Part shown: positions 19,557 to 27,600 of the stretch, piece by piece
Layout of the letters: the number at the start of each line of letters is the position of its first letter
Position numbering within the stretch: position 1 is the stretch's first letter
Origin: Xenorhabdus koppenhoeferi
Lineage (GTDB): Bacteria; Pseudomonadota; Gammaproteobacteria; Enterobacterales; Enterobacteriaceae
Reading direction: 5' to 3'
Assembly: GCF_900116635.1 (NCBI RefSeq)
Contig: NZ_FPBJ01000012.1
Span: 1 to 64,000, forward strand
Length of the DNA: 64,000 nucleotides
The notes under the pieces: model-generated
Told to the model about the DNA's origin: nothing
The model's input: the letters and a program-made list of their open reading frames with translations, nothing else
Database searches by the model: none
Translations under genes and position numbers: made by a program

Positions 19557-19607
19557 TTTCGCAAAGTACATAGTTTCGTAAAGTACATAGTTTCGCAAAG
19601 TGTGGAG
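19557..19607. repeat. 17-bp minisatellite between iscA and hscB, three units
   Basis: Three consecutive units start at 19557, 19574 and 19591, each beginning TTTCGCAAAG or TTTCGTAAAG; the first two differ at one base and the third diverges at its end. They make up most of the 77-base iscA-hscB gap. Confidence 0.85.
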
Positions 19608-19620
19608 TCAAAAAACGGGG

Positions 19621-19944
19621 TTAAACGTGGAAACTTTCCCCACAACCGCACTCACTGGAAACGTTGGGGTTGTTGAATTTAAAGCCTTCGTTCAGGCCTT
19701 CTTGAACAAAATCCAACTCCGTACCATCAAGATAAAGGATGCTTTTACCATCAATGATAACTTTCACACCCTTATCTTCAAAAATTTGATCTTCTTCATT
19801 AACCACATCAGCAAATTCAAGCACATATGCCATACCTGAGCAGCCGGATGTTTTCACTCCCAAACGCAACCCGACACCTTTTCCCCGATTGTCGAGGAAG
19901 GACAAAATACGTTGGGCTGCACTTTCTGTCAGGGAAATTGACAT
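19621..19944 (-). CDS. iscA: IscA, A-type iron-sulfur carrier
   Basis: A 107-residue A-type carrier that hands clusters to apoproteins. The three ligand cysteines are C35 (S-G-C-S-G) and C99/C101 (E-C-G-C-G). ATG 19944 gives the family length and N-terminus M-S-I-S-L-T; an upstream 17-codon extension is not conserved. It follows iscU. Confidence 0.98.
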   Translation of the reverse strand: MSISLTESAAQRILSFLDNRGKGVGLRLGVKTSGCSGMAYVLEFADVVNEEDQIFEDKGVKVIIDGKSILYLDGTELDFVQEGLNEGFKFNNPNVSSECGCGESFHV

Positions 19945-20028
19945 ACAACACCTCACTTTAAAACTAGTAAAGGTGGATATTGAATCAATATCCACCAGAA
20001 TTATTTTCTATTCTTTTTGCGAAAAGAG

Positions 20029-20415
20029 TTATTTGGCTTGGCGCTTGCTTTTGTAATCAGCAATAGCGGCTTTGATCGCGTCTTCTGCCAAAATAGAGCA
20101 GTGAATTTTCACTGGTGGCAGTTCTAACTCGTCAGCAATCTGAGTGTTTTTAATTTCCTCAGCCTGTTCCAACGATTTACCTTTCATCCATTCCGTGACC
20201 AGAGAGCTGGATGCAATCGCAGAGCCACAGCCATAGGTTTTAAAACGTGCATCTTCAATGATGCCTGAATCGTTGACCTTTATTTGCAAACGCATGACAT
20301 CACCACAAGCCGGTGCTCCTACCATGCCACTGCCAACTGAAGGGTCTTCACTATCGAATGAGCCAACATTACGTGGGTTTTCGTAGTGATCAATTACTTT
20401 GTCGCTGTAAGCCAT
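20029..20415 (-). CDS. iscU: IscU, iron-sulfur cluster scaffold
   Basis: A 128-residue scaffold with the three cluster cysteines C37, C63 and C106 and the HscA recognition motif L-P-P-V-K at 99-103. It accepts sulfur from IscS, encoded 24 bases upstream. Confidence 0.99.
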   Translation of the reverse strand: MAYSDKVIDHYENPRNVGSFDSEDPSVGSGMVGAPACGDVMRLQIKVNDSGIIEDARFKTYGCGSAIASSSLVTEWMKGKSLEQAEEIKNTQIADELELPPVKIHCSILAEDAIKAAIADYKSKRQAK

Positions 20416-20439
20416 TTCGTTACTCCTGAAACCGTCTGA

Positions 20440-21654
20440 TTAATGATGAGACCATTCGATGGTGCTGATATCCACACCCTGTTTGAACATTTCCCACAAT
20501 GGAGAAAGATCGCGCAAATGACCAATCGCGTCGTGAATCAACTTGATTGCGTAGTCTATTTCTTCTTCTGTGGTAAAACGCCCCAAAGAGAAACGAATAG
20601 AACTGTGTGCCAGTTCATCATTCATGCCCAATGCACGCAGGACATAAGAAGGTTCTAAGCTCGCGGAAGTACATGCTGAGCCAGAAGAAACTGCCAGATC
20701 TTTCAATGACATCATCAATGACTCACCTTCAACATAGTTGAAGCTGGCATTTAGAATGTGTGGCGCTCCCAGTTCCAAATCCCCGTTCAGGTAAACTTCT
20801 TCAATATCTTTGATTCCGTTCCACAATCGCAGACGCAGACCACGCAGGCGCTGAGCTTCTGATTCCAGTTCTTCTTTAGCGATACGGTAAGCTTCACCCA
20901 TGCCAACAATCTGGTGAACAGGCAATGTCCCTGAACGCATTCCGCGCTCATGACCACCGCCGTGTTGCTGAGCTTCAATACGAATACGGGGTTTACGGCG
21001 GACATACAACGCACCGATACCCATCGGGCCATAAAGCTTATGAGCTGAGAAAGACATCAGATCAACTTTCAGTTTGCTGAGGTCAACAGGCAATTTACCC
21101 ACACTTTGGGTTGCATCGACATGGAAAATAATGCCACGGCTGCGGCACATTTCGCCAATGGTCATGATGTCCTGAACAATACCGATTTCATTGTTGATGT
21201 GCATGATGGAAACCAGAATTGTATCTTCACGCATGGTGGCTTCCAGCTCTTTCAGATCAATCATGCCATTGCTCATTGGTGCAAGGTAAGTTATCTCAAA
21301 ACCTTCACGCTCCAACTGGCGACAAGTATCTAAAACCGCTTTGTGTTCAGTTTTGCTGGTAATAATGTGCTTGCCTTTTTTCTGATAAAATTTTGCAGCA
21401 CCTTTAATAGCAAGGTTATCTGATTCTGTAGCGCCTGAAGTGAACACAATTTCACGTGGGTCTGCACCAATCAAATCAGCAATTTGATTACGCGCAATAT
21501 CAACCGCTTCTTCAGCCTGCCAGCCAAAACGATGGGAACGGGAAGCTGGGTTACCAAAAATCCCGTCCATTGTCAGATAATTCATCATCTTTTCAGCAAC
21601 ACGCGGATCAACGGGTGTTGTTGCTGAATAGTCCAAATAAATGGGTAATTTCAT
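20440..21654 (-). CDS. iscS: IscS, cysteine desulfurase
   Basis: PLP-dependent desulfurase of 404 residues, the E. coli length, providing sulfur for Fe-S clusters and for tRNA thiolation. H104 (T-E-H-K-A-V) stacks on PLP, the Schiff-base lysine is in F-S-A-H-K-L-Y-G near 206, and the persulfide cysteine is in [10 protein letters not shown] near 328. Confidence 0.99.
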   Translation of the reverse strand: MKLPIYLDYSATTPVDPRVAEKMMNYLTMDGIFGNPASRSHRFGWQAEEAVDIARNQIADLIGADPREIVFTSGATESDNLAIKGAAKFYQKKGKHIITSKTEHKAVLDTCRQLEREGFEITYLAPMSNGMIDLKELEATMREDTILVSIMHINNEIGIVQDIMTIGEMCRSRGIIFHVDATQSVGKLPVDLSKLKVDLMSFSAHKLYGPMGIGALYVRRKPRIRIEAQQHGGGHERGMRSGTLPVHQIVGMGEAYRIAKEELESEAQRLRGLRLRLWNGIKDIEEVYLNGDLELGAPHILNASFNYVEGESLMMSLKDLAVSSGSACTSASLEPSYVLRALGMNDELAHSSIRFSLGRFTTEEEIDYAIKLIHDAIGHLRDLSPLWEMFKQGVDISTIEWSHH

Positions 21655-21719
21655 TGCTCACATGCTCCGTAAGACACTTTTAATACTTTTATTTGCCACA
21701 ACAAGTGTTTGCCACAAGA

Positions 21720-22214
21720 TTACGCACGCAGATTAACGTTAATCGTCTCTTGAGGTCTGCCGTTAGGTGTACGTCGCTTATCGCTGTCTTGACGATCAGC
21801 TACGTCTAATACTTCTTGGTGCTTCACTAATTCGTCTAAACTGATGCTGCTCAGGAAACTCGTAATACGATCACTGAGATCACGCCATAAAGCATGAGTC
21901 AAACAACGATCACCGCCCTGACAACCTTCCTTGCCCTGACAACGAGTCGCATCAACTGATTCATCAACAGCTGAAATAACTTCGGCAACGAAAATCTTGC
22001 CTGAATCTCTGCCCAGCAAATAACCGCCACCCGGACCACGGACGCTAGAAACCAGACCATTTTTACGCAGGCGGGAGAATAACTGCTCCAGATAGGAAAG
22101 TGAAATTCCCTGACGCTCAGAAATGTCGGCTAATGGTACCGGCCCTTCTTGTGAATGCAACGCCACATCTAGCATGGCAGTTACCGCATAACGTCCTTTT
22201 GATGTCAGTCTCAT
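21720..22214 (-). CDS. iscR: IscR, [2Fe-2S]-responsive Rrf2 regulator
   Basis: Rrf2-family repressor of 164 residues that senses cluster status through C92, C98, C104 and H107 (in [14 protein letters not shown]). An N-terminal winged helix spans about residues 1-65. It is the first gene of the isc operon and should repress it through the tandem sites just upstream. The C-terminal ~30 residues are variable. Confidence 0.98.
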   Translation of the reverse strand: MRLTSKGRYAVTAMLDVALHSQEGPVPLADISERQGISLSYLEQLFSRLRKNGLVSSVRGPGGGYLLGRDSGKIFVAEVISAVDESVDATRCQGKEGCQGGDRCLTHALWRDLSDRITSFLSSISLDELVKHQEVLDVADRQDSDKRRTPNGRPQETINVNLRA

Positions 22215-22253
22215 AACAAAAACTCCATGGTGAAATATGGGTCAAATTGTGAC

Positions 22254-22303
22254 ATTCCCGAGTATTTTAGTCAACTATTTAACCTACTATTTTACTCAAC
22301 TAT
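22254..22303 (-). promoter_or_regulatory. isc promoter with two tandem IscR type-1 sites
   Basis: Read on the minus strand, ATAGTTGACTAAAATACTCG (from 22278) and ATAGTTGAGTAAAATAGTAG (from 22303) both fit the type-1 IscR pattern ATA-S-Y-Y-GACT-R-W3-Y-A-G-T-C. They are 25 bases apart, forming an exact-period tandem pair. TTGACT in the proximal one is also a good -35 hexamer. Type-1 sites are bound by cluster-loaded IscR for autorepression in E. coli. Confidence 0.75.
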
Positions 22304-22377
22304 TATTTGATTGATCTTCATCTTCTTCACCCGTGTTTCTCGGTTGTTTCTCGCGACACTAACCCGCTGTATTTAAA

Positions 22378-23124
22378 TTATTTTTTATCCCATTTCTGCA
22401 TGGAAGTTAGTATACCACGCAGGATATTCAACTCCTGAGTTTCTGGCCGTGCCCGGGTATAAAGCCGTCTCAGCTTGTTCATTATCTGACCGGGGTGCGC
22501 TTTGCGAATGAAACCGGATTCGCTCAATACCTGCTCAAGATGCTGGTAAAAACGCTCCATATCCTCGATAGGTGGATATTCAGTTTCATGCTCTGAAAAA
22601 GCGGCTTTGTCTGGGTCTGGCTGTTCCTGATCCTGAAATGCAAGGTATGCCATGCGAATTTCATAGCTGACTAATTGTACAGCCATTGCCAGATTCAGAG
22701 AACCATATTCCGGATTGGTTGGAATATAAAGGTGATAATGACACTTTTGCAGTTCTTCATTCGTCAGGCCAACACGTTCCCGGCCAAATACAATCGCAAC
22801 TGGAGAGCGGCTGGCCACTTTGACACAGCGTTCACCACATTCACGTGGTTCGACGATTGGCCAGGAAAGGGTGCGTGAACGGGCACTGGTTCCGATAACC
22901 AATTCACATCCTGCCAATGCTTCGTCCAACGTATTCACAATCGTTGCATTACCAATGACATCACTTGCTCCGGCTGAAAGCGCGATGGAGTGAGAATCAG
23001 GTTGAATAAGCGGATTCACCAGATACAGATTGGATAATCCCATTGTTTTCATGGCCCTGGCGGCTGATCCCATGTTACCCGTGTGGGAAGTTTCTACCAG
23101 AATAATGCGGATATTCTCTAACAT
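22378..23124 (-). CDS. trmJ: TrmJ, tRNA Cm32/Um32 2-prime-O-methyltransferase
   Basis: SPOUT-class methyltransferase of 248 residues (E. coli 246). Conserved segments include [17 protein letters not shown] near the N-terminus, G-T-S-A-R-S-R near residue 80 and the knot motifs [13 protein letters not shown] and S-L-N-L-A-M-A-V. I place the start at ATG 23124, which aligns with E. coli; the upstream 18-codon extension is not conserved. It is divergent from suhB, as in E. coli, and the 125-base gap must contain both promoters. Confidence 0.96.
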   Translation of the reverse strand: MLENIRIILVETSHTGNMGSAARAMKTMGLSNLYLVNPLIQPDSHSIALSAGASDVIGNATIVNTLDEALAGCELVIGTSARSRTLSWPIVEPRECGERCVKVASRSPVAIVFGRERVGLTNEELQKCHYHLYIPTNPEYGSLNLAMAVQLVSYEIRMAYLAFQDQEQPDPDKAAFSEHETEYPPIEDMERFYQHLEQVLSESGFIRKAHPGQIMNKLRRLYTRARPETQELNILRGILTSMQKWDKK

Positions 23125-23249
23125 GACGGCTTTTAGATTCGGTATAATAGTCGAATATCTTAACACAGCATTAGTCATTTTGCCGAACTACTGCTATACT
23201 TCGCGCCGATTTGTTTCCCGTTCTTTAAAATTCTGGTGGAAGATACCCC

Positions 23250-24053
23250 ATGCATCCTATGCTAACCATTGCTATACGCGCAGCGCGTAAAGCCGGCAAC
23301 TATATTGCCAAGAGCTACGAAACCCCTGATGCCGTAGAGGCAAGTCAAAAAGGCAGTAACGATTTCGTCACCAATGTTGACCGTGAAGCAGAAGCGCTAA
23401 TCATCGACATTATTCGCAAGTCTTACCCTAAACACACTATTATCACCGAAGAAAGCGGTGAGCATTTAGGTGAAGAAGACGATTTCCAATGGGTTATCGA
23501 TCCACTGGATGGCACCACCAACTTTATTAAACGTCTCCCACATTTTGCTGTTTCCATTGCCGTGCGCATTAAAGGCCGCACTGAAGTGGCTGTAGTTTAC
23601 GATCCAATGCGTAATGAACTGTTCAGCTCAACACGTGGTCAAGGTGCTCAGTTGAACGGTTATCGCCTGCGTGGTTCTAAAAGCCGCGATCTGGAAGGTA
23701 CTGTTCTTGCTACTGGTTTCCCGTTTAAAGCAAAACAGCACACTATCCCTTACATGAATGTGCTGGGTAAATTATTTGACCGCTGTGCAGACTTCCGTCG
23801 TACAGGTTCTGCGGCACTGGATATGGCATATGTTGCTGCCGGACGTGTAGATGGTTTCTTCGAGATCGGTCTGAAACCTTGGGATTTCATGGGCGGAGAA
23901 TTGCTGGTACGTGAATCCGGCTGTATCGTCACTGATTTCGTCGGTGGTCATAACCATATCAACTCCGGCAATATCGTTGCAGGCAGTCCGCGTATTGTTA
24001 AAGACATTTTGTCTCACATGCGTGAAGAATTAACGGAAGCACTGAAACGTTAA
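23250..24053 (+). CDS. suhB: SuhB, inositol monophosphatase-family protein / Nus factor
   Basis: A 267-residue protein, same as E. coli. Metal-site motifs of the IMPase family are present: E-E-S-G near residue 68, the signature W-V-I-D-P-L-D-G-T-T-N near 81-91, and K-P-W-D-F-M-G-G-E near 208-216. In E. coli SuhB acts as inositol-1-phosphatase in vitro and in rRNA antitermination in vivo. A TATAAT at 23143-23148 is a candidate -10 without a good -35. Confidence 0.97.
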   Translation: MHPMLTIAIRAARKAGNYIAKSYETPDAVEASQKGSNDFVTNVDREAEALIIDIIRKSYPKHTIITEESGEHLGEEDDFQWVIDPLDGTTNFIKRLPHFAVSIAVRIKGRTEVAVVYDPMRNELFSSTRGQGAQLNGYRLRGSKSRDLEGTVLATGFPFKAKQHTIPYMNVLGKLFDRCADFRRTGSAALDMAYVAAGRVDGFFEIGLKPWDFMGGELLVRESGCIVTDFVGGHNHINSGNIVAGSPRIVKDILSHMREELTEALKR

Positions 24054-24085
24054 TGATAAAATAAATATAATTTGCGTAATGTCGG

Positions 24086-24120
24086 TTTCAGGGCAGCGAT
24101 TAAAGTGCCCTGAAATTTTT
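24086..24120 (+). terminator. suhB terminator
   Basis: TTTCAGGGCA (24086-24095) and TGCCCTGAAA (24106-24115) form a perfect 10-bp stem with a 10-base loop, followed by five T residues. Confidence 0.92.
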
Positions 24121-24129
24121 ATGAGATTT

Positions 24130-24266
24130 TTATTTGCGGCAAACAGGAATATACAGACCGCCACCGTCGGGATTACTACTGCCACTATGCCCAATAATAT
24201 TATCAACTAAGTTTACAACGGCTATATTTTTGGCTGGTGCCTGTGGAGCATATTCTGAAGTCCAGA
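24130..24266 (-). pseudogene. unidentified gene remnant left of repeat copy 4
   Basis: On the minus strand about 46 codons are open from the repeat boundary to a stop at 24130-24132, including W-T-S-E-Y-A-P-Q-A-P and N-P-D-G-G-G-L-Y-I-P-V-C-R. They have no start of their own: the open frame begins inside the palindromic repeat. Beyond the repeat, minus-strand bases 24410-24550 contain further short open segments (for example A-Q-V-A-E-S-V-R-G-G-T-H-Y) broken by stops. The pattern suggests one decayed gene split by insertion of the repeat. Its identity is unknown. Confidence 0.35.
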
Positions 24267-24409
24267 TATACCCGTCGTCTTTCAAGTTGCAGCTTTGTTG
24301 GCTGCGCTCACTCACCCCAGTCACATAGTTAGCTATGCTCTTGGGGGTTCATTCCCTTGGGGGTTCATTCCCTTGCCGTCGCGCTGCATCTTGAAATCCA
24401 TTGGGTATA
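24267..24409 (+). repeat. dispersed palindromic repeat, copy 4 (short form)
   Basis: A near-complete short copy from TATACCCGTCGTC to CATTGGGTATA. It contains a 16-base tandem duplication of TTGGGGGTTCATTCCC (24340-24371 region) not present in the other copies. It lies downstream of the fimbrial operon inside a decayed gene. Confidence 0.92.
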
Positions 24410-24593
24410 GTAAAATTGGCGATATTATTAACTGGCCAACCATATGCAGTATAAAAATTAATACAGCGGCAAGGTCAGCAGATAATGGGTGCCACCACGC
24501 ACGGATTCAGCCACTTGCGCAAAAATATTTATTCATGCCATTTGCTTGAGGCGATGCCGCTGTTTATCTGTCCACTGCTTAATGGATATTTAA
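24410..24593. other. intergenic, decayed sequence between repeat copy 4 and the fimbrial operon
   Basis: Contains only broken open segments on the minus strand, possibly the other part of the remnant described at 24130-24266. No intact gene or RNA is visible. Confidence 0.4.
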
Positions 24594-24626
24594 TGAAAAA
24601 GCCATTCCTTTTCAGAAATGGCTTGG
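24594..24626 (-). terminator. terminator of the fimbrial operon
   Basis: AAGCCATT (24599-24606) and AATGGCTT (24617-24624) form an 8-bp stem; on the minus strand the stem is followed by TTTTTC. It lies about 85 bases after the mrpJ-like gene. Confidence 0.75.
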
Positions 24627-24710
24627 ATTGCTGATATATTGATCTTTTTTTCTGTTCGATATCAATATATGTCTGGTGCAATTTATATTAGATACAATAT
24701 ATCTTAGATA

Positions 24711-24986
24711 CTATAAACCTAATATTGTTTCCGCTACACAGGAATATTGATTATTCATTTGAACTTTAGGGGGGGTAAAGCAATCCTCTAAAAACCAGTC
24801 GACAGGGGTATTCAAAGCAATAGCAATAGAGACCAGATGTTCCAGACTAATTTTATTGGTTCCGCGTTCATAACGTGACAATTGCTGATGACTCACTTCA
24901 ATTTTGTCTGCCAACTCTGCTGCTGTTACTCCAATTTCTTTTCTTTTCATTTGGATTCTTTTTCCTACCCGCATACTGACGTGCAT
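24711..24986 (-). CDS. MrpJ-like helix-turn-helix regulator of fimbriae/motility
   Basis: A 91-residue Xre-type protein with a HTH at about residues 8-65 (G-V-T-A-A-E-L-A-D-K then S-H-Q-Q-L-S-R-Y-E-R-G-T-N-K-I). The S-x-Q-Q-L-S-R-Y-E-R-G signature and the D-W-F-L-E-D-C-F segment are typical of MrpJ, the last gene of the Proteus mirabilis mrp operon, which represses flagellar genes when fimbriae are made. It is the distal gene of the operon here, 17 bases after the tip adhesin, and likely plays the corresponding role (by analogy with MrpJ). Confidence 0.8.
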   Translation of the reverse strand: MHVSMRVGKRIQMKRKEIGVTAAELADKIEVSHQQLSRYERGTNKISLEHLVSIAIALNTPVDWFLEDCFTPPKVQMNNQYSCVAETILGL

Positions 24987-25003
24987 AATATTTTACTCTC
25001 AGT

Positions 25004-25837
25004 TTAATTATAACTTAATAAAATGATTGCAGTTCCTTCATACTTACCTGCTCTGGGTTGTGAAAGCGCATGTAACTGTGATGTCAGCGTAAAACTCTTG
25101 GGAGCAAAACCTTTTTCTACAAAAATACGCGCTCCTTTTAATCCTTCTTTATCCTCAACCTTCAATGTGGAATAAAGTTTCTGTCCGGAGTCCAAATATA
25201 TTTTTTCTTGTCGGTCTTTTGACATGCCTAATACTGTTATTTCTCCCGCAAGATTACATCTGACATATCCAGTGGCCTGACGGGTAGCATTATTTACTTC
25301 TGAAGCTGTTAGCTCCCCGTACGAAATTTCAGCAGGGACATCAATGGAACAGGACTGTCTCGGTGGTGGTAATTTGCCGCAAGTTGAACCAGGATACTGC
25401 CTGGCATCACCAAAGCGGGAAGATGTCGTGTGAGCATAAAACAGCCCTATACATTTAGAATCCAGGGGCATAATCGGAAACCTTGTTTTGAAAGGTAAAG
25501 CAAACTTCTTTTTATAAGCTCTCATTACATCAGCAGTTGTCTGATATAGATGTGCATTTTTCAAACATGAATCGGTATCCTTACAAGCCCCCTGCATACC
25601 AGGGTTATTATCCTGATACTGTACATCGGGTCCGACATAACATTGGTTCCACCCATAACAAGGATTAGGAATACCTTCTTCCTCTGTCCAAGCAATTATT
25701 TCCATAGTCGCGTAAGTTCGACCCCTTTCTTCCTCAATACTAATCGGCATAACATAAGCCCCACCATAAACCTGTGTGGTACTTAATAAAAACAACAAGG
25801 CTACTAGTTTCAACAACGATTTTTTAATATGGCACAT
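25004..25837 (-). CDS. fimbrial tip adhesin, MrpH-like
   Basis: A 277-residue secreted protein with signal peptide (about residues 1-24), a Cys-rich N-terminal domain (C60, C66, C85, C91 and others) and a C-terminal pilin domain starting near residue 160 (Q-S-C-S-I-D-V-P with a second cysteine in V-R-C-N). The two-domain layout and place in the operon after the minor pilin fit the tip adhesin MrpH/MrxH of Mrp-type fimbriae. The N-terminal domain should carry receptor binding. No H-x-H motif, part of the zinc site described for MrpH, is seen in it. Confidence 0.7.
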   Translation of the reverse strand: MCHIKKSLLKLVALLFLLSTTQVYGGAYVMPISIEEERGRTYATMEIIAWTEEEGIPNPCYGWNQCYVGPDVQYQDNNPGMQGACKDTDSCLKNAHLYQTTADVMRAYKKKFALPFKTRFPIMPLDSKCIGLFYAHTTSSRFGDARQYPGSTCGKLPPPRQSCSIDVPAEISYGELTASEVNNATRQATGYVRCNLAGEITVLGMSKDRQEKIYLDSGQKLYSTLKVEDKEGLKGARIFVEKGFAPKSFTLTSQLHALSQPRAGKYEGTAIILLSYN

Positions 25838-25902
25838 AACTTATTTTCCAAATGGCATCAAATTCTGGCTAAATATCGTAGATGAAAAACCAGTCAGCAT
25901 GA

Positions 25903-26454
25903 CTAGTCGTAATTAACTTCAAAAGTTGCAATTGCAGTAAATTCACCAATACCAATCTTTTTACTTTGAATAGCATTAGGTTCAGCTTGTACAAATGCCC
26001 GGAGTGGAATTACATTATTTTTACTATTGGCTAATAACTGGAATTCACTGGTTTTATTAAACGGCATTGGCGTACCATCAGTTTTTTCCATTCCAATCGC
26101 TAAGCCAGCCAAACTAAATGCTAATAAACCCGGTAATTCTTTACTTGTCTCACCTAAAAATTTAATTTTGAGTCTATTTGTAATGCGGGGATCACAATCC
26201 TCTAAACGCAAATCAAATTGTCGGCTTTCTGTACGGTGTTTCAGATAAAGATCGCTGTTAAGAATATTTCCAAAATCTACTTCCATATTTTGATCTTCTG
26301 TCTTAATAGAACATGTAGGAGCGAGTACAGTGAGCGTAATCCTGACATTTTGGCGCAGGTTATCGTTTGCATATGCGCTATGCTGGCTAGCAATGCCTAA
26401 GAGAAACAGTACCGACAATACATATCTGGATAGTTTGATACTTAACGAGTTCAT
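25903..26454 (-). CDS. minor fimbrial subunit, MrpG-like
   Basis: A 183-residue pilin with signal peptide (cleavage near A-Y-A, about residue 29). The pilin disulfide cysteines are at about 48 (A-P-T-C-S-I) and 86 (L-E-D-C-D), and the C-terminal beta-zipper motif ends in A-T-F-E-V-N-Y-D, with the penultimate Tyr recognised by PapD-type chaperones. Probably the adaptor or minor pilin between the rod and the tip adhesin. Palindromic repeat copy 5 separates it from the chaperone gene. Confidence 0.8.
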   Translation of the reverse strand: MNSLSIKLSRYVLSVLFLLGIASQHSAYANDNLRQNVRITLTVLAPTCSIKTEDQNMEVDFGNILNSDLYLKHRTESRQFDLRLEDCDPRITNRLKIKFLGETSKELPGLLAFSLAGLAIGMEKTDGTPMPFNKTSEFQLLANSKNNVIPLRAFVQAEPNAIQSKKIGIGEFTAIATFEVNYD

Positions 26455-26498
26455 TTCATTTACCCAACTTTATCCAATCACTTACCCAAAAGAAGGCT

Positions 26499-26639
26499 TA
26501 TACCCGTCGTCTTTCAAGTTGCAGCTTTGTTGGCTGCGCTCACTCACCCCAGTCACATAGTTAGAGTCACATAGTTAGCTATGCTCTTGAGGGTTCATTC
26601 CCTTGCCGTCGCGCTGCATCTTGAAATCCATTGGGTATA
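26499..26639 (+). repeat. dispersed palindromic repeat, copy 5 (short form) inside the fimbrial operon
   Basis: A complete short copy between the chaperone and minor pilin genes. It carries a 14-base tandem duplication of AGTCACATAGTTAG in its left arm. Ends are TATACCC and GGGTATA. It would be transcribed as part of the fimbrial mRNA. Confidence 0.92.
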
Positions 26640-26711
26640 TACGACCCGGTGAGTTCTGGTTTAATGCCCTATCAACTTTTCAATTGATAAGACATCACCA
26701 AGACAACCCAA

Positions 26712-27470
26712 TCAGATTTCATCAGTCACAATTTTTTTCACCACGCAATTATTGCCACTACAATTGAATGTTAACTGTGGACGTCCACCATAATCATTGA
26801 CATAAGTCAGGACTGGTGAATTACCTAATGCCTTAATTGTTCCGCCAAGCTTTTCATTGCTTCTGGGTGCCAACATTAAAGGCTGGAATCCCTCGACACT
26901 ATTTCCATTCACTTTGTTCGATGCTTCTGAAATAGTGACGTAATAAGGTGTTGGGTTATTCACCACATATTGATTTCCTTCACGGGTTAAAGTGAGTTTT
27001 TCCTGCCATGGATTATCAATATCAATACGACGTGCAATCACGGTTTCTGGGCGGTAGAACAACTTAATCCGTGTTTGTAAAGCAATTTGCAGCACATTCG
27101 GTTTCTCACTGCGTGGCGGAATTTCACGAACGTTAAAATAAAATAGACTTTCTTTGTCTTGTGGTAATTGAGCTATCGCTGGCAGTGTCTGAATTTTGAC
27201 TTGACTCTTTTCTCCAGCTTCAACACGCTGTACTGGTGGAACAACCACAAGCGGGCCATTGATCTTATTTCCCTGTTCATCTTCAATCCATGCCTGTGCC
27301 AAATAAGGCAAATCAAGATGCTGGTTTTCAATGTTCAGACTGACTGATTTCATCTCCCCATTAAAAATCACGCGAGTACGATCCAACGCCAGCGCTGCCA
27401 TTGCCTGATTAATTGATATCAAGCCCGTTACCGTTACGGCTGTTATCATTAGAATTTTTTTCAGTTTCAT
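26712..27470 (-). CDS. periplasmic fimbrial chaperone, PapD/MrpD-like
   Basis: A 252-residue PapD-family chaperone with signal peptide (about residues 1-25). It has the conserved N-terminal Arg in A-L-D-R-T-R-V-I-F and the pilin-anchoring Arg/Lys in A-L-Q-T-R-I-K-L-F-Y-R-P near 130-141. The C-terminal domain ends with a disulfide-capable C-S-G-N-N-C, a feature of the Mrp/Pap-like subgroup. It shields pilins by donor-strand complementation and delivers them to the usher. Encoded 130 bases after the usher gene. Confidence 0.92.
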   Translation of the reverse strand: MKLKKILMITAVTVTGLISINQAMAALALDRTRVIFNGEMKSVSLNIENQHLDLPYLAQAWIEDEQGNKINGPLVVVPPVQRVEAGEKSQVKIQTLPAIAQLPQDKESLFYFNVREIPPRSEKPNVLQIALQTRIKLFYRPETVIARRIDIDNPWQEKLTLTREGNQYVVNNPTPYYVTISEASNKVNGNSVEGFQPLMLAPRSNEKLGGTIKALGNSPVLTYVNDYGGRPQLTFNCSGNNCVVKKIVTDEI

Positions 27471-27600
27471 AGTGTCATTTGCTCATACTAAAAAGAGGCT
27501 CATATTTATATTACTGAACCAGCTAATAACTGTACTTTTTTATTTCAAAAAATTATAATGCTTTATTTAATAACGATTTTTTTGATCAAACCATTACATT

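Noticed and set aside
18955-19607. Possible CRISPR arrays (regularly repeated short units around hscB)
   Set aside because: Units are 15 or 17 bp, directly adjacent and degenerate, with no spacers and no cas genes.
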